Assembly (NCBI RefSeq): GCF_021134715.1
Contig: NC_060019.1
Location: 6,944,001 to 7,008,000, forward strand
Direction of reading: 5' to 3'
DNA from: Daphnia pulex
Lineage: Eukaryota > Arthropoda > Branchiopoda > Diplostraca > Daphniidae
Length of the DNA: 64,000 nt
The position numbers were made by a program, and so were the translations under genes. The notes beneath the pieces were generated by a model that searched no databases, was not told the DNA's origin, and was given only the letters and a program-made list of their open reading frames with translations. Below, one piece after another: positions 45,720-60,455 of the stretch. Positions within the stretch are counted from its first letter, which is position 1. The number at the start of each line of letters is the position of its first letter.

Positions 45720-46825
45720 GGCTCTGACATGAAGATATAGATGGCGTTGCTTTTCAGCACCTTTTTCAAAACTTTTTCATAACAAACAAAAATGAGGAAA
45801 ACTACTAGTTAACTTATGCAGATATTTCCTTTTTATTGTTTTTTTTTTCTTTATTAAAAAATGAAGGCCACAACGAAACATTTTATTTCTAAGAAAAATA
45901 ATTCCTTTCGTGGGTTCAAACTTTAACGTTACATTACATTAGACATCTGAAGCCCTCTGAGAGACTTTAACGATCACGTAACCAAATAAATGGAAATAAT
46001 AAGCTTCTGCAATCTCTCCATACACATGATCAGACGATTCAGATGTCCAAAAATGATGTCAGTTTGGCCTGAAATATCAAGAGCCCTAAATTCGACGGTT
46101 TTTAACGTCAATGTTGGGCCGCTTATCTGATAGGTAAGTTTGTATTCACGCGGTAATGATATATTTATTGAAACTTGCCATTAATTAAACCGTATCTCCG
46201 ATCCGTTGAAAGCTCTCAATAACCAGGGTCCAATTTTCTCTTCCTAAAATGAATTCACCGCACATCGTCTATGAACTTCATCGTGAGACAATTTCAAAAC
46301 CTGATTTGACCAGTAAATTGGGGCAATACCCTTTAATGGGTCACTGCGACATATTAATGACGCAACACGATGACCCAGTAAATACTGATAAGTGCTAGTT
46401 CAAAAGATAATATATGCATAAATATGAAATGATAAACGGGAAATATGGTTGCAATATGTCAATATATTGAACATCCAATGAAAATATTGTGTGATACTAT
46501 TCAAACCTATTGCTAGGGAAAAGTGCAGGTCTGTAACAAAAAGTGGTTTGTAAAAAAAAGTACAGGATCTAGTGGCAGAAAGGGAGAAGGGCAAACAAGT
46601 GAGATAGTGTGTCAATAAGGCAACGATACATAAGGTCATGTGATTAATGGCAACACGGGACGTGTGAAAACAGTAAGAAAATCTCGTGGCGGGAAGAAAC
46701 AAACGCGCCACTTGGGTGGGATGCAAAAACATTTAAAGTAAAGATCGAACTATCTGGTTTGTGTTTAGGGAACAAACAAACGATCACAGTTTGAGAATCA
46801 CACTAAGACTCAGGATTGCAATTCA
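45720..46825. repeat. Segmental duplication copy B, downstream of the NACHT-LRR gene
   Basis: Noncoding flank that matches 24,895-26,007. It probably includes the 3' UTR of the NACHT-LRR gene. Confidence 0.7.
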
Positions 46826-49800
46826 TCATTCTTTCCAAGAGGATGTGATTAGCATCATCTTGTTGAGGAAACTTGGGGCTCGACCCGTCTTCTTGAATCG
46901 GTACAGGCAGCCGCTGCTACCGCGGCTGGCGGTCACTCTTCCGGACTCTTCCGCCACCTTGACCACCAATCGGTTCGTCTGTGAAGGCACGTTCTTAAGC
47001 GATAGTTCCAGGACGTTACTCGACAGCTTTTCACGAATCGCTTTGCCCAAATCAAAGGCATCTTCGTTGCTCAATCGCCAGCCATTGAGTGACAACTGAG
47101 TCAGGTTGTTCAAAGTCGAAATGAGTACGAGAGCGAATGACATCTCGGCAATTGAAGATGGTTGATCTGATTGGACAGTCAATCCATCTAAACTGATGCA
47201 GCTCAATGACATGTTCTTCAAGCTTTTAGCAATACCCTGGAAGGAGAAAAGTGTGCATATTAGACCAGATAACACAAGTGATTTGCTTTAACGATTTTAC
47301 CTTGAGAACCTTGTCCGGTTTGCTCCATTGGAACCTCCAATTATTCAGCACTAAAGTTCTTAGCTGAGAGCAGGACTGCGATAAAGACTGGAAAAATGCC
47401 AGCGAAGCTTTGTCTCTCAAGGGTTCAGTGGCATGGGAGACATCCAGCGCTAGATTGACTTCACTTAGTCGCTGGAAACCGCTCGTGAAAAAAACTAAGT
47501 GGGCGCCACGCAACGTCAATTTGCTATTCAATTCCAGTCGGCAATTATCCAGTTTTAGGAAGGCCAGCCAGTCGGAACGGATTTGATCGAACCCTTCTTG
47601 CGACATCAGAGCCACCAATTCGTCAAGCATGACCGGACCAAGTAAAGCAGAAGACAGTCGACTGCGTTTGTCTTGAAACGGGATGCGGATCAGCGATGAG
47701 GAAAGAGCCAGTTCTCGCAGGCGACATGTTTGAACGGCATCAGACAGCGTTTTGAAAGTGTCTTCTTCTTCGAGACAGAAAGTCCATCCGCACATTCTCA
47801 GCGACTGGAGACTACAATTACGACCCAGGGCGCGGCAAATGAGCTGAAAAGCGGAGTCGTTCACCAGCACATGGTTAGAACTGACGTCGAGAAGCTGGAG
47901 AGCCTTGTTTTCGGCCAGCGATAAACAAACGGGAAGAACTTCCTTCAAACTGGAGAGGCCCTCCAGTCGGAGAGAAATCAGGACACGATTTTTCCGCAAA
48001 CTTTCGCCTATAAAAAAGAGAATAAATTGATAGATTTCTACGATAACTTCCAGTCGCCATAAAAATGGAAAATACCTAAACACATGGCGTCGGAAACACT
48101 TATGGAAGACTTGCTGAGATTGAGCTGCGTTAGTCGGCACGATGGTTGTCTCAGAGCATCAAACAGCAGGTGGAAACCGCACTGGAGGTGAGACGAACGA
48201 TCGCAAGCCGGTAATGGAAGCAATACTTTCTGGAAGAGCATAGAATCGGATCGTCGCTTTTCGTCCGTTCGTGACAGATAATTGGACGAGGAAGACAATC
48301 CTTGTTGAGTATTTTGCTGGCCTGCTCGAGTGAGACTGCTGTAACTGCGCGATCCACGCGTAGGCCTTCTAGGTAGCGAAAGGAATTGCTGCTGTTGTTG
48401 CTGCTGCTTGGTCGGACGGGGCGAGTGGTGATTTAACGGGTCCGGTGTTGGAGTTGCTGCCGGAGACCCGGTCGAGCAGGTGCTACTACCGGACAAAGTC
48501 CCGCAGGCTGTCGGCGAATCAACTACCACCTAGAAGAAAATGATGGAGAAATAAGCAAATGAAAATCTGCCAACTTCGCTTGGTAATTTCCTCGTTAGTA
48601 ACCTGAATAGATTGACTGGTTGAAGACGTGGCCGCCCAGCAGCCGCTTAAATCGAGTCCAGTTACGCTACCGCCAGGGTTGTTAATTAAGGAGGTAAGCG
48701 CCTGGAGGCCATTCCAGGCGCACGATAAGTGTAAAAGATGTAAAGAGCGAACACTGCTCGAAGGTAAAGCTTCGCCCAGCTGCGTCACTTGTCCGGCACT
48801 TAATTCCATATCTAGGACAAGTTTAGAGACGGCCGTGTTGCCGATGGAGGAGCAAAGGGCATCGACGAGAGGTTGGAGTGCGTCGGCAATGGGCACGTCC
48901 TCATCAACGGACGAAATGGCCAATTCCAAGGTCTGTAACTTTGGTTTGCTCATCATCGGACCCAGTTGGCGGGCCACTTGGGCCAAATCAGTTGCCTCCA
49001 GACCTTGACCGATTACAGCTGAAATTTTGAGCGTGTGAAGCGTCGAGTTGCGTCCGACTACGTCAACCAGCGAGGAAAGGGCGGATCCGTCGACGAGTCC
49101 ATCGTAGCGAATGGCCATCGAGTGCAGCAGACATTCTGGGTGGTCAACCAAAGCAGACCAACTTTGCAGTTGGCTCTCGGCTGATGTTGTAACTGATGCA
49201 TGACCCTGGACGAGTTTACAGAGGGCGGCCACGTTAACATTGCTCCGACCGGCTGTTTGCAGAAAACTCAATAAAGTCACACAGGGGAATTCTAATGGCG
49301 ACAGGATGTTGTACAGCAGATAAGCCTTTTTCGACAGGACGCTGCACAGGAAAAACAACACCTATGAGAAAAGGCAAAACAAAATTAATATTTTCGGTTA
49401 TGGGGGAACAAAAATGATAATAAATAATACATAAAAAAGAACCGTCGTGAAAGTTTTACCTGCAGAGAGCTGCGGTAGATCCCGGCACTTGTTGTCAAAC
49501 AGGGCTCGGCATCCAGAGGCAAGCTGTAGACTTCTCTTTGAATAATATTGGCGTAATGCGAGACTGAGGCCAGATACAATGCGGCAGCGTATTCACTCCA
49601 GGCGGAATGGATTGGCTGATAAAAGATCCGCTTTTGCCCCTTGGCGTTGACGTTGATGCCTTTGATCAAGAATCCCCATCTGTTGTGACACACGCAACCA
49701 GAAAAAGTTATCACCGCAATTAATTTGGGGCGGGAGGAACAGAACAGGTTTATAATACGCATCAAAATCAAATATTATTACTTTACAATGTCGAGTGTTT

Positions 49801-52800
49801 GGCAAGCGGTTTTGATCTCTGCATCCGTATAGAGGTAACGGTTCTCCTTGATTCCTTGCAACGCCAACCGACCAAAGTCCAGGAGAATTTTGCGCTGCTG
49901 TGTGGTCATGTGACCTTGTTGAGTCTGTTGGCGCAGGGAGCGCAGCATGACAAAGCGCATGAGAATACCAAAGAGCTCAGCGGCCGATTCCGGCAGTCTG
50001 CCACCTTCCTCTTGGAAGACAAGGCAAAGCAGGAAGCACATGAGCGGGTTGGATGCCAATTTCATGAGACGAGGACGCGCCTGGAGAAGATCCATCATTG
50101 CGGGTGGTTGGTCACGCTCGAGGTCGTGCGGCGTGGCGAAAAACGAGCGGATAAAACTCTCAACATGGACCAATTCAAAGCCGTGAATGATGATGCGCTT
50201 GTGAAAGGCCGGATGGGAAACAGCAGAGGGCACCGGACGGGAAGTGGCTAAGACTGTGCTGGCCGGATAAAGGCGCCCTTCAAGCAAGTCTTTCATCTCT
50301 TCAGGCCAATTGTTGAGCTCATCTAATCCATCCAAGAGGAAGAGCGTTTGATTCTCCGTATCGGGTGCTAAACCAGCGGCTAATTCGGCCTCCTCTTTAG
50401 TTGGCGAACCAAATAGATTGACACGCTGGCTAGACAAGTCACGACAAGAAAGGAAATAGACTAGCTTGAATCGTGCCAAGTAGCCCAAGGCTGGATCTTG
50501 CGTGCTCCAATCGTTCAGTAGCCGGAGCAACAAAGTCGTTTTTCCGTACCCCGTCTCACCCATAATTAGGAGCCTCTGCCCACCAGATTTCGGCCTATCA
50601 GATCTCTAGAAAGATATCAAATAAAAAAAAGGGGGGGACAAAAAAGAGCATTAACCCTTGTTCAAATAACTTTCGAATGAAGCAAACAAAAAAAATATGG
50701 GTGGAATTCCCTACGCGGTCCTCAGCAAAGATGCCATGAAGGGGAATCCGGCGTAGATTAGGTCTTTGAGGGGTCGCCGTGCCTTTCTCCCATGAGGAAT
50801 CACGGGCCAGACTGAATATCATTTGTCGGACGGGTGGATGGAAATCCGGACACCACGACACAGCCGGCAAGCTGTCACAGAGCTGTTGATAGCGTTGTTT
50901 CAGTATCATTTGTAGCCGATGACAAGGGTCGACTCCGACTCGATCCAAGGTCGACGATGAAGATGACGACGAGGCTGAAGTCACCGCCGCCGCAACTTTG
51001 GAACCCGTCCGCCGTGATAACGATGTTCGTGCTACTCGGTACGATGAAATATAGTGATGGGGTTGCGTTGATGGACTGGAAACGGTCGAATGAATGGATT
51101 TCGACGGGCTCAGCTGACCATTGCAGCCGTAACCGACGCTGCTGTTATAGATGGACTCGTAGTTATCGCTCATCTACAAGAATGGAGAGAAAACGAGTTA
51201 TCATCTCATAAACACGAGGTATTTTCTCCTCTCTTTTTCTACTTATACATCACTATCCAAATATGGGAGTGCGTATAGGCTTGGCGCAGTGTTTTCTATT
51301 ATTTAAAGAATGCTGCACGGTCGGTGGGATGAAGCAAAAAAAAATAAAAGTTACAGCAAAAACGATATTCCCCGTTATGGAAATGAATGCGTGATTACGA
51401 GAAAAATCGTGAGGTGTTCGTCATTTTTTTCTTTACTCAAATTGGCCTTAAGCCAACTCCGACATTAAATAGAATGCATGTGGGTATTTGATCGTATGCG
51501 AGACGTTTCGTTGATTAGGGCCAAATGAAAATCAACACACCAACATCGAAAATAAGCACAATCAAGTGCCTCTGGTTAGACCTGTTTAGATTGTGTTTTT
51601 TTTTTCCTTCTTTTTAATGCAACTGGTTAATCTTAATTGGCCGATTTCTCTCAAGTGTGCCATGAAACGACTGTGTATTATTTTTTGAGGTAGGATCTCG
51701 CACTCAATGAAACCAATTGTGTTTTATTTTTCCTGGAACTAAATCTAGAACAAAGTTCAGCCGGATGTTGGGACGATGAATCAGAGCGTGAATTTCTATA
51801 CACACATACTTGAGCTAGTCGAGAGTGTATATAACTCCCTCCCGGTTAAGTTTGTTTATCAGCTGGGAAACAGCCTGGTCTATCGTGTGTTTGTTAGTGA
51901 ACGCCGGGGAGGAAGGAATGTGTGATGATCTAACTCGAACGTCTAAAAATGGACAATACTGCCCATTTCCTGTCGGCTGACTGGAGGCTGTTTGAGAAAG
52001 AGAAGAAGGGCTCATGAACAAACCGGTTTTATTTTGATTTTAACACCACTCGAAAAAGAAAAGAGACAAGGGCGGATGATTGGCTTGACTGCAAAAGGAA
52101 GCGTGTCTCCTACGCAAACAAACACGCCACCCACCCCGTTTTTATTTTGGTTGTATACTACTTGAATCTGTATGCTCGACACACACAAACAACGAGGCGC
52201 GTGTCTTGACTGGGAAAATTTTCCACGGCAACCCAATACGACGTTTCTCCCCTTCTATTTTTCAAATGCGCCGAACCGTATAAGGCGGAAACTTTTTCCC
52301 CTTGTGTTTATCCTCCAGCAGCTTCTGTGTGTGAAAAGCATGAAACCACAACTTCCTGACAAGATAGATTACTTTTGAGGTTGTATACATAGGCAGATTA
52401 TATTTACCTGTTCACTCAGGGAGGCATATGCAGATGTCAAAGAAACAAATCCCCCTTTAACGTCCTTCTCCAGGATGAGTGTGCTGGGTCTAGCCAGTTT
52501 TGTGACATTTTTGGATGGGGTCTTGCATTCGTCTTGCACTGGTTCATCATCAATGACAGTTTTCTCTAGAAGGGAATCGATCTTGATAGATTCATGGGAG
52601 TTGTTCAAGTGTGGCCCATCAAGCTGGTCCACTGAAGAATAATCCAGATCTGTCAGCCTGGTTTGGGATGACGAAACAGTGTCTAGAATATTATTCAAAC
52701 TGTGATGATCGCCCATTGATGAATCTTGATGGCCCTGATGAAACTTCCAAAGTCTCTCTTGACTTTCATTCTTGTCCAGGTATTCTTCACTGGTGGTGGA

Positions 52801-52920
52801 GTGTCCCAAAATGCTACCTGTGCCCACACTGCTGATACTTCCATCACACGAACCTTCAGCATCCACAAATGGGATTTGATCCTCCAGCTTCAGCTGGATG
52901 GCAAGTGGACAGGAAGCCAT
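46826..52920 (-). CDS. NACHT and leucine-rich-repeat (NLR-like) protein
   Basis: Eight coding exons: 52,408-52,920; 50,715-51,173; 49,782-50,605; 49,460-49,679; 48,603-49,361; 48,076-48,529; 47,301-48,007; 46,826-47,236. All have GT/AG borders, phases agree, and lengths sum to 4,347 nt (1,448 residues). The first ~324 residues are Ser-rich and low-complexity, with no recognised death or CARD domain. NACHT has Walker A GETGYGKT (about 340-347) and Walker B LFLLDGLDEL (about 412-421), with NPLMCFLLCLVF as the helical region and WSEYAAALYLAS at its end. LRR-type repeats (VTGLDLSGC, LTQLNLSKS, LQLLDVSSN, LTQLSLNGW) follow to the stop, with a Q7 run near residue 965. The family senses intracellular signals and oligomerises on ATP binding; the ligand is unknown. 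The exon at 52,408 was joined because its donor is phase 0 and exon 2 begins with an AG acceptor; the ATG at 51,173 could be an alternative start. Its 3' end is duplicated and broken at 26,008. Confidence 0.85.
51180..52400 (-). other. Large first intron of the NACHT-LRR gene
   Basis: AT-rich, with only short unsupported frames (for example 51,815-52,021 minus). It may hold an alternative promoter for a transcript starting at 51,173. Confidence 0.5.
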
Positions 52921-53685
52921 CAGGTAGTTTTATAATGAAAAAAGCCAACTCAAAACACCTTCAGAATACACATTTCACAGGAACTGGAACAGGCCTAAAC
53001 TTGACTGGATTGTCTTCAGAGAACAACAGCACTCGAAGAATTGTTTCGCTAGACTGACACACTCTCTTGGCGAGAAGCTGCTGGCGTCGACTCGTGAGGA
53101 CTAAAGTAAAATAGCCTCCAGCCATGCCGAGGTGAAAAATGAGAGAGAAGAAAGGTGAAAAATGGGAGGGAGAGGGGGCGATCTCTTTCAAGGAGGATTT
53201 ACTGCCCCAGGCGATCTCGATTCGTCCGATTGTTTAGCAGTTTTTTTTTTTTTTATGTGTAACAACAGTGCTCTCTTATCAAACAATGGTAAAAGTCGTC
53301 TCACAATCACAATCTTTTTGTAAGGAAAAAAACAAAAAATGAAGTAATAAATTCCCGGAGTGGGCGGATCACATTTTTTGAATTGACAAATATAGCTACT
53401 CCAACGCCATCTAGCAACCTTTTTACTGACTTGGTAAATTTTAAGTTGGGAAATCTTTTCAACTTTTCAATTTTGCCTGGCGAGAAAAAAATGGAATTTT
53501 GTACAAAACTGACACTGAAAAGTAAAGGAAACTTTTTTGTCGTCTCTCAATGTGCCAGACACAATAGGACAGCAGCAAAACAGCATTTATTGACTTTAAG
53601 GAGGATTGAACTGATTTTACATGTGTTTATTTATTATCAAAGAATGCAGAGCAGTTGGAGAAATTTCGGGCTATGTTTTTAAAAC
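52921..53685. other. Spacer between NACHT-LRR start and PP6 end
   Basis: It should contain the NACHT-LRR 5' UTR and promoter and the PP6 3' UTR. No gene or repeat supported. Confidence 0.5.
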
Positions 53686-55115
53686 TCACAGGAAGTAGGG
53701 CGTCGTTGTGTATGGTGGGATAACACGCTCACTGTCGGGAACAGCGTTGAATAGTTTAGGCTTACGAGACTTGTCTTCGTTCAACGCCAAGATACCAGCC
53801 ACGTTACCACAGCGGTAGCAGTAGTTTGGCGCTGACCAAACAGTCACCAGCTTGTCGTCGAACATGAATTTGTAGCCTTCGTGAACCAATTGGTGAGCAC
53901 GACAGATCAGCTCTAATCCGTTGAGATGCATAAACTCATGGGTGACTCGAGAGCCGAAAAGCCAGCCGGCACCTCGAGGGCTAATTGTCCAAGTTTCCAC
54001 ATCCTCAGGATCAGACCACACTAGGTCACAAAACGCTCCTTTGTGCGGAATCTCCTGATTTCTTTCGATTGTGCGGATCTGATCAAGCGTCCGAATAGAA
54101 GGGGAAAGGCCGCCATGCACGCACAACACTTCACCATCAATTAACTATAATGAAGAAGCCAATAGAAAAAAAAATTAATAGAAAAATAAGCAAATTAATA
54201 TTAATAAAAGATTGCACCAAAGTGGGCTATTTACCGCAGCAACAGTGAGTAAATCAAATAACTGGCAACAATATCTCCATGCATTTGCATTTCCATATTT
54301 GTTCTGACATTCATCTAGAGCCAAATGTTAGCAATCATTAAAGATGAAATGAGTCTCAAAAATAATTTGTGGTACCATAAAAGCCATAGACTTGAGTGAT
54401 TTGTCTGGATTCATGGTTTCCTCTCAATAGTGTGATCCTGTCCGGGTATTTGGCTTTTAATGTAAGCAACCGTGTGAGGGTTTCCAAACTATAGTATCCC
54501 CGGTCAACAAAATCTCCAAGGAAAACATAGTTTGTGTCTGGTACTTGTCCACCAGTTCGGAAGAGCTCTTCCAGGTCATAAAACTGCAAAAATAATTACT
54601 TACAAAGGATTTATCCATATAAATTGAAATATTTAAAAAAAAAAATACCTGGCCATGAATATCTCCACAGACAGTAACTGGAGTTGAAACATAGTGTACA
54701 TTTGATTCTTCCAGCAACAAGTCACAAACCAATTCACAAAGTTTCTGAAGATAAGAAGAAAAAAATGATTAAAGAATAATTTCTTGACATGAACCATACT
54801 GACAGCTTAAAGTCCTCGCTTAGGAACAACCAAATGTAAGTGAAATCACATTTTTAAGTGTTTCACAAGTTTTATTGCATATAAATCGTTTTGAAATACT
54901 GACGACAAAACCATGACAAAACTTCTTATGTAAGGTGTCGATTGGCAGGAGAAAAGACGCGTATTACAGAAGTTCTACCACGGTTTTCACGTCCTTAATT
55001 GAAGCACTATTAAAAACTGTCAGCATGTTATCTGTCAACTCACCTTCATTTCATTTTCAGGTAGGTATTTACATTCGCGGGCTATATCTATCCATCTGTC
55101 TACATCTGCCACCAT
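53686..55115 (-). CDS. Ppp6c: Serine/threonine protein phosphatase 6 catalytic subunit
   Basis: Five exons: 55,044-55,115; 54,649-54,744; 54,376-54,583; 54,235-54,314; 53,686-54,144; sum 915 nt, 304 residues, close to the usual 305. Start [20 protein letters not shown] fits PP6. PPP-family metal and catalytic motifs are intact: [38 protein letters not shown] and [11 protein letters not shown] follow. The C-terminus [15 protein letters not shown], ending in the YFL tail, separates PP6 from PP2A and PP4 (Drosophila name PpV). A cytosolic/nuclear phosphatase acting with SAPS and ankyrin subunits in cell-cycle and signalling control. Head to head with bS16m, 142 bp between start codons. Confidence 0.96.
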
Positions 55116-55257
55116 TTTTCTTCGTGACAGAACCAATTAATTGGAGAGAACTTTTCTTATAATTTCGAGTCGACTTTCTTCTAGGCCAAACATTTGACGT
55201 CCACTAAGAACTGTCGAAACTCGTCAGTAGCTGTCGCTCCTATTTTTCAGTTTCATC
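55116..55257. promoter_or_regulatory. Compact bidirectional promoter, PP6 / bS16m
   Basis: Only 142 bp separate two divergent ATG codons, so both 5' UTRs and core promoters must lie here or overlap the coding exons. No TATA box is seen, as is common for housekeeping pairs. Confidence 0.7.
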
Positions 55258-55848
55258 ATGGCGTCTGCTATTCCCACATTTACAAAAATCGGCAAAGTTA
55301 TTCGCTTAAATAAACATGGATGCACTAATCGACCTTTTTACCACATCGTCGTTCAAAAGGTAAAACAAAAAGGTTACATCTCACATATGAAAATATCCAT
55401 TACTTTGAAAAAGAAACTATAAATACTATGTAAGAAATGATTGGATGGCACGTCTAAACTGTCGCGTTTTGGTTTCTCTTGAATTTATAGACGAGGGACA
55501 ATTTTGACGGTCCAGTAATTGAACAGGTTGGCAGTTATGATGCCATGCCCAACAGCCAAAATGAAAAACTAGTCGCTGTTAATTTTGAAAGAGTTCAATA
55601 CTGGCTTGCTCAAGGAGCGGGGATGAGTAATCCTGTTGCACAGGTGAAATTTTTAAATGCTAGGTATATTGATCTTCAATTTAAATGCTAATTAAACTAT
55701 TCTATAGCTCCTTGGTCTCTCTGGATTTTTGCCTAATCATCCTCAAACTCTGATTCAGTCTTGGAAGAACAGACGAGAACCACCTAGAGAAAGAAAATTA
55801 CAGCCTATCAAAGGAATTGCACCTCCTCTTGACAATCCCAAAATTTAG
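55258..55848 (+). CDS. mRpS16: Mitochondrial ribosomal protein bS16m
   Basis: Three exons (55,258-55,359; 55,491-55,643; 55,708-55,848), 396 nt, 131 residues. The S16 signature IRLNKHGCTNRPFYHIVVQK is near the N-terminus, then GPVIEQVGSYDAMPN, and FERVQYWLAQGAGMSNPVAQ as in the family (usual pattern R...WL..GAQP...V). The short Lys/Pro C-terminal tail is typical of animal mitochondrial forms. A structural protein of the small mitoribosomal subunit. AATAAA lies about 30 bp after the stop. Confidence 0.95.
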
Positions 55849-56146
55849 TTTGCTGTATTTTTCATTATATAGTCAGAATAAATCATTTTGTTAAAGTAAT
55901 TTGTTGACTGGTATGTAGGAAATCATAAATTTTTTTAAAGCCCTTGCCAACTGGCTTTTTTTCCCCTCTCTTTTGTAGTAGACAAAGTAATTCAAATAGG
56001 ATATTTGAAAATCAATTTTTGAAACTTTTATTTCACACAGTTTGTAAATTGTAGGGATTAGACATTTTTTGCATTAATCAGTTGAACACTCGAATTTTTT
56101 AAATTTTATCCATGATGTAATATTTAAGGATCCTTTGGAGTAGCGT

Positions 56147-58650
<2,504 letters not shown>

Positions 58651-58679
58651 TTAAAAGGTAACTGAGAAAGCTACCTGAC

Positions 58680-58686
58680 ATATATA
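58680..58686 (-). promoter_or_regulatory. TATA box of the amylase gene
   Basis: GTATATATGTC on the minus strand, 63 bp upstream of the ATG. This places initiation about 30 bp before the start codon, in line with a strongly expressed digestive gene. Confidence 0.6.
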
Positions 58687-58699
58687 CTCATTTTTATCA

Positions 58700-59484
58700 T
58701 CAACGATCAGACAGTTTGCGCCATAAGTGACTGCTGCTAATCACGTAATATATTCTATATCAAAGTTCGAACTTTTTTTTTGTTTACTCTGTCTTACACG
58801 TTTTAGTCGGTCAATAAGAACAAACATTCTCAGTTGCCCTTGCACTTTACCCAGATTACGCCTTAACAAAAAAGTTTCGTTGTGTTTACCTTGCTGTCGT
58901 ATCGACTTATATAAGACTTCAGTCCAATATTGGAAGAAACTCTTGACGTAAAGTTATTTCCAAAGATGGCAAACAAGATAAGTGCGTACTTTTCAAATTA
59001 TGTCAACAACACAACAAGTTTCTGATACGGCTGTTTGATGAGAGTCTAGAACATTCGCCGCATTAAATTCGTACAGCCGAGCAGCGAGTCCGTGCGATTA
59101 ACGAGGGAAACACAATTGAAAGGAAGTGTCAGGGTGTGGCGAATAGATTAACGCTGGCGAATGACATCCGCTTGAATCTTCAGTAAGCCGTGAAGGAAAT
59201 AACCGATGCATAGATTTCATTAATTAGTTAATGGATGCTCCGTGTATTTGAGAAGATGGAATAAGTCTTTCGGAAAACCAACGTAAGAAAAGAAACAACA
59301 TGCTATTGATTGATTTAATCGATTTGTAAAGAGATGTGCGGTATTTCCCTATTCATTAGCGCACTTAAATACCCGAAGAACGAGTCAGATCTTTCTTTCC
59401 TACACACACAAACGAACGCACACTACCAATGAGACAAATACTGAACGTCCTCCGCTCATTATATTAGTGAGATTAATTGGCATA
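58700..59484. other. Amylase upstream region / synaptophysin-like 3' flank
   Basis: No coding sequence or repeat supported. It probably holds amylase regulatory sites and the 3' UTR of the neighbouring gene. Confidence 0.5.
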
Positions 59485-60455
59485 TTAAATGGGTGACACT
59501 CCACCTGCTCCAGCGGCGGATGCGGGATTATCTTGCTGGAACCACGACGTTTCTTTGTAGAGGAACCAAAGATTAACAGTCCAGAGGAAAAAATTCAGAA
59601 ATCCAAATATCTGTAAATTATAAAGAAGATGGTGATTGTTTTTCTTCACCTTTAGCTTAGAAATATATCATTTTTATCATACGATTGATATGTTGAGACC
59701 AGCAAAATTTCCAGCAAACACCGCGGTACAATCCCCATTTTTCATGCAAATTTCCATAGTCTTAATCCAGGAATTGGGATCAGAGACATATTTTACAGCA
59801 GAGACACCAGAAGCCCAGGCAGCACTTCCTGACAGCCAGAAAACAGCAATCACCATTGTTATTAGAAAATCCTAGTAAAAACATCCATTATTTCTGATTT
59901 AGGTTTCTTTTCAATTTAGTTCTCAATAATAAAAATTTACCACAAGAGGAAAGGTTTTATTAGTTTGATAGTTGCCACCAAAGAAACAATAAAATCCCAG
60001 AGATGCAAGAGAGTAAAGCATAGCCAAGACTCCAGCAGCAACAAAAAACTCAGCATCAGATGAGTAATCACCAAAATAGGAGAAAGTATAGCTGTTGCCA
60101 CAAGCCTTTTCATTTACTATTATGTGGTCGAACCTGATGAGAAAATACAAGATGATAATGTTTATTATCACAACAGGTGAATTTTGTTATTCGATTAACA
60201 CCTGAATGGATATTCAATGTTTTGAGTGATTTTAGTAGTCCCCATAGTTTCATTCTTGCATTTAACAAGGAAACTAAACGAGCTTCCAAAATTTGTTGTC
60301 GTAGCGAACGCGCATATTGCAAAGACCTACAAGATAACAAATTAAATGATTAGAATGTTGATGATAAAAATTCAAACGTTTGAAAAACATACAAACTGAA
60401 GAACCCTGAGAAAACCTCTCGGCTCCTTCAAAATATTGGTGTCCATTTGATCCAT
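59485..60455 (-). CDS. Synaptophysin-family tetraspan vesicle membrane protein
   Basis: Five exons: 60,393-60,455; 60,202-60,326; 59,941-60,133; 59,683-59,871; 59,485-59,610; 696 nt, 231 residues. A short cytosolic start ends in KEPRGFLRVLQF, then the first membrane helix (VFAICAFATT). A luminal loop with NIEYPFR and Cys residues follows, then helix 2 (AAGVLAMLYSLASLGFYCF), helix 3 (FLITMVIAVFWLSGSAAWA), a second loop with Cys pair (EICMKNGDCTAVFAG), helix 4 (IFGFLNFFLWTVNLWFLYKE) and a short tail. Layout and loop motifs match synaptophysin/synaptophysin-like MARVEL proteins of small vesicles. The tail lacks the long Tyr/Gly repeat of vertebrate synaptophysin, so a synaptophysin-like (SYPL) type is likelier. 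Head to head with ILVBL. Confidence 0.85.

Noticed and set aside
48628..49008. Plus-strand 126-codon frame opposite the LRR exon
   Set aside because: Antisense shadow of the LRR coding sequence.
51815..52021. An extra NACHT-LRR exon inside the first intron
   Set aside because: No acceptor/donor pair that keeps phase; exons on either side already join in phase 0.
52611..53057. Plus-strand frames opposite the first NACHT-LRR exon
   Set aside because: Antisense shadows with no motif, while the minus frame splices in phase to exon 2.
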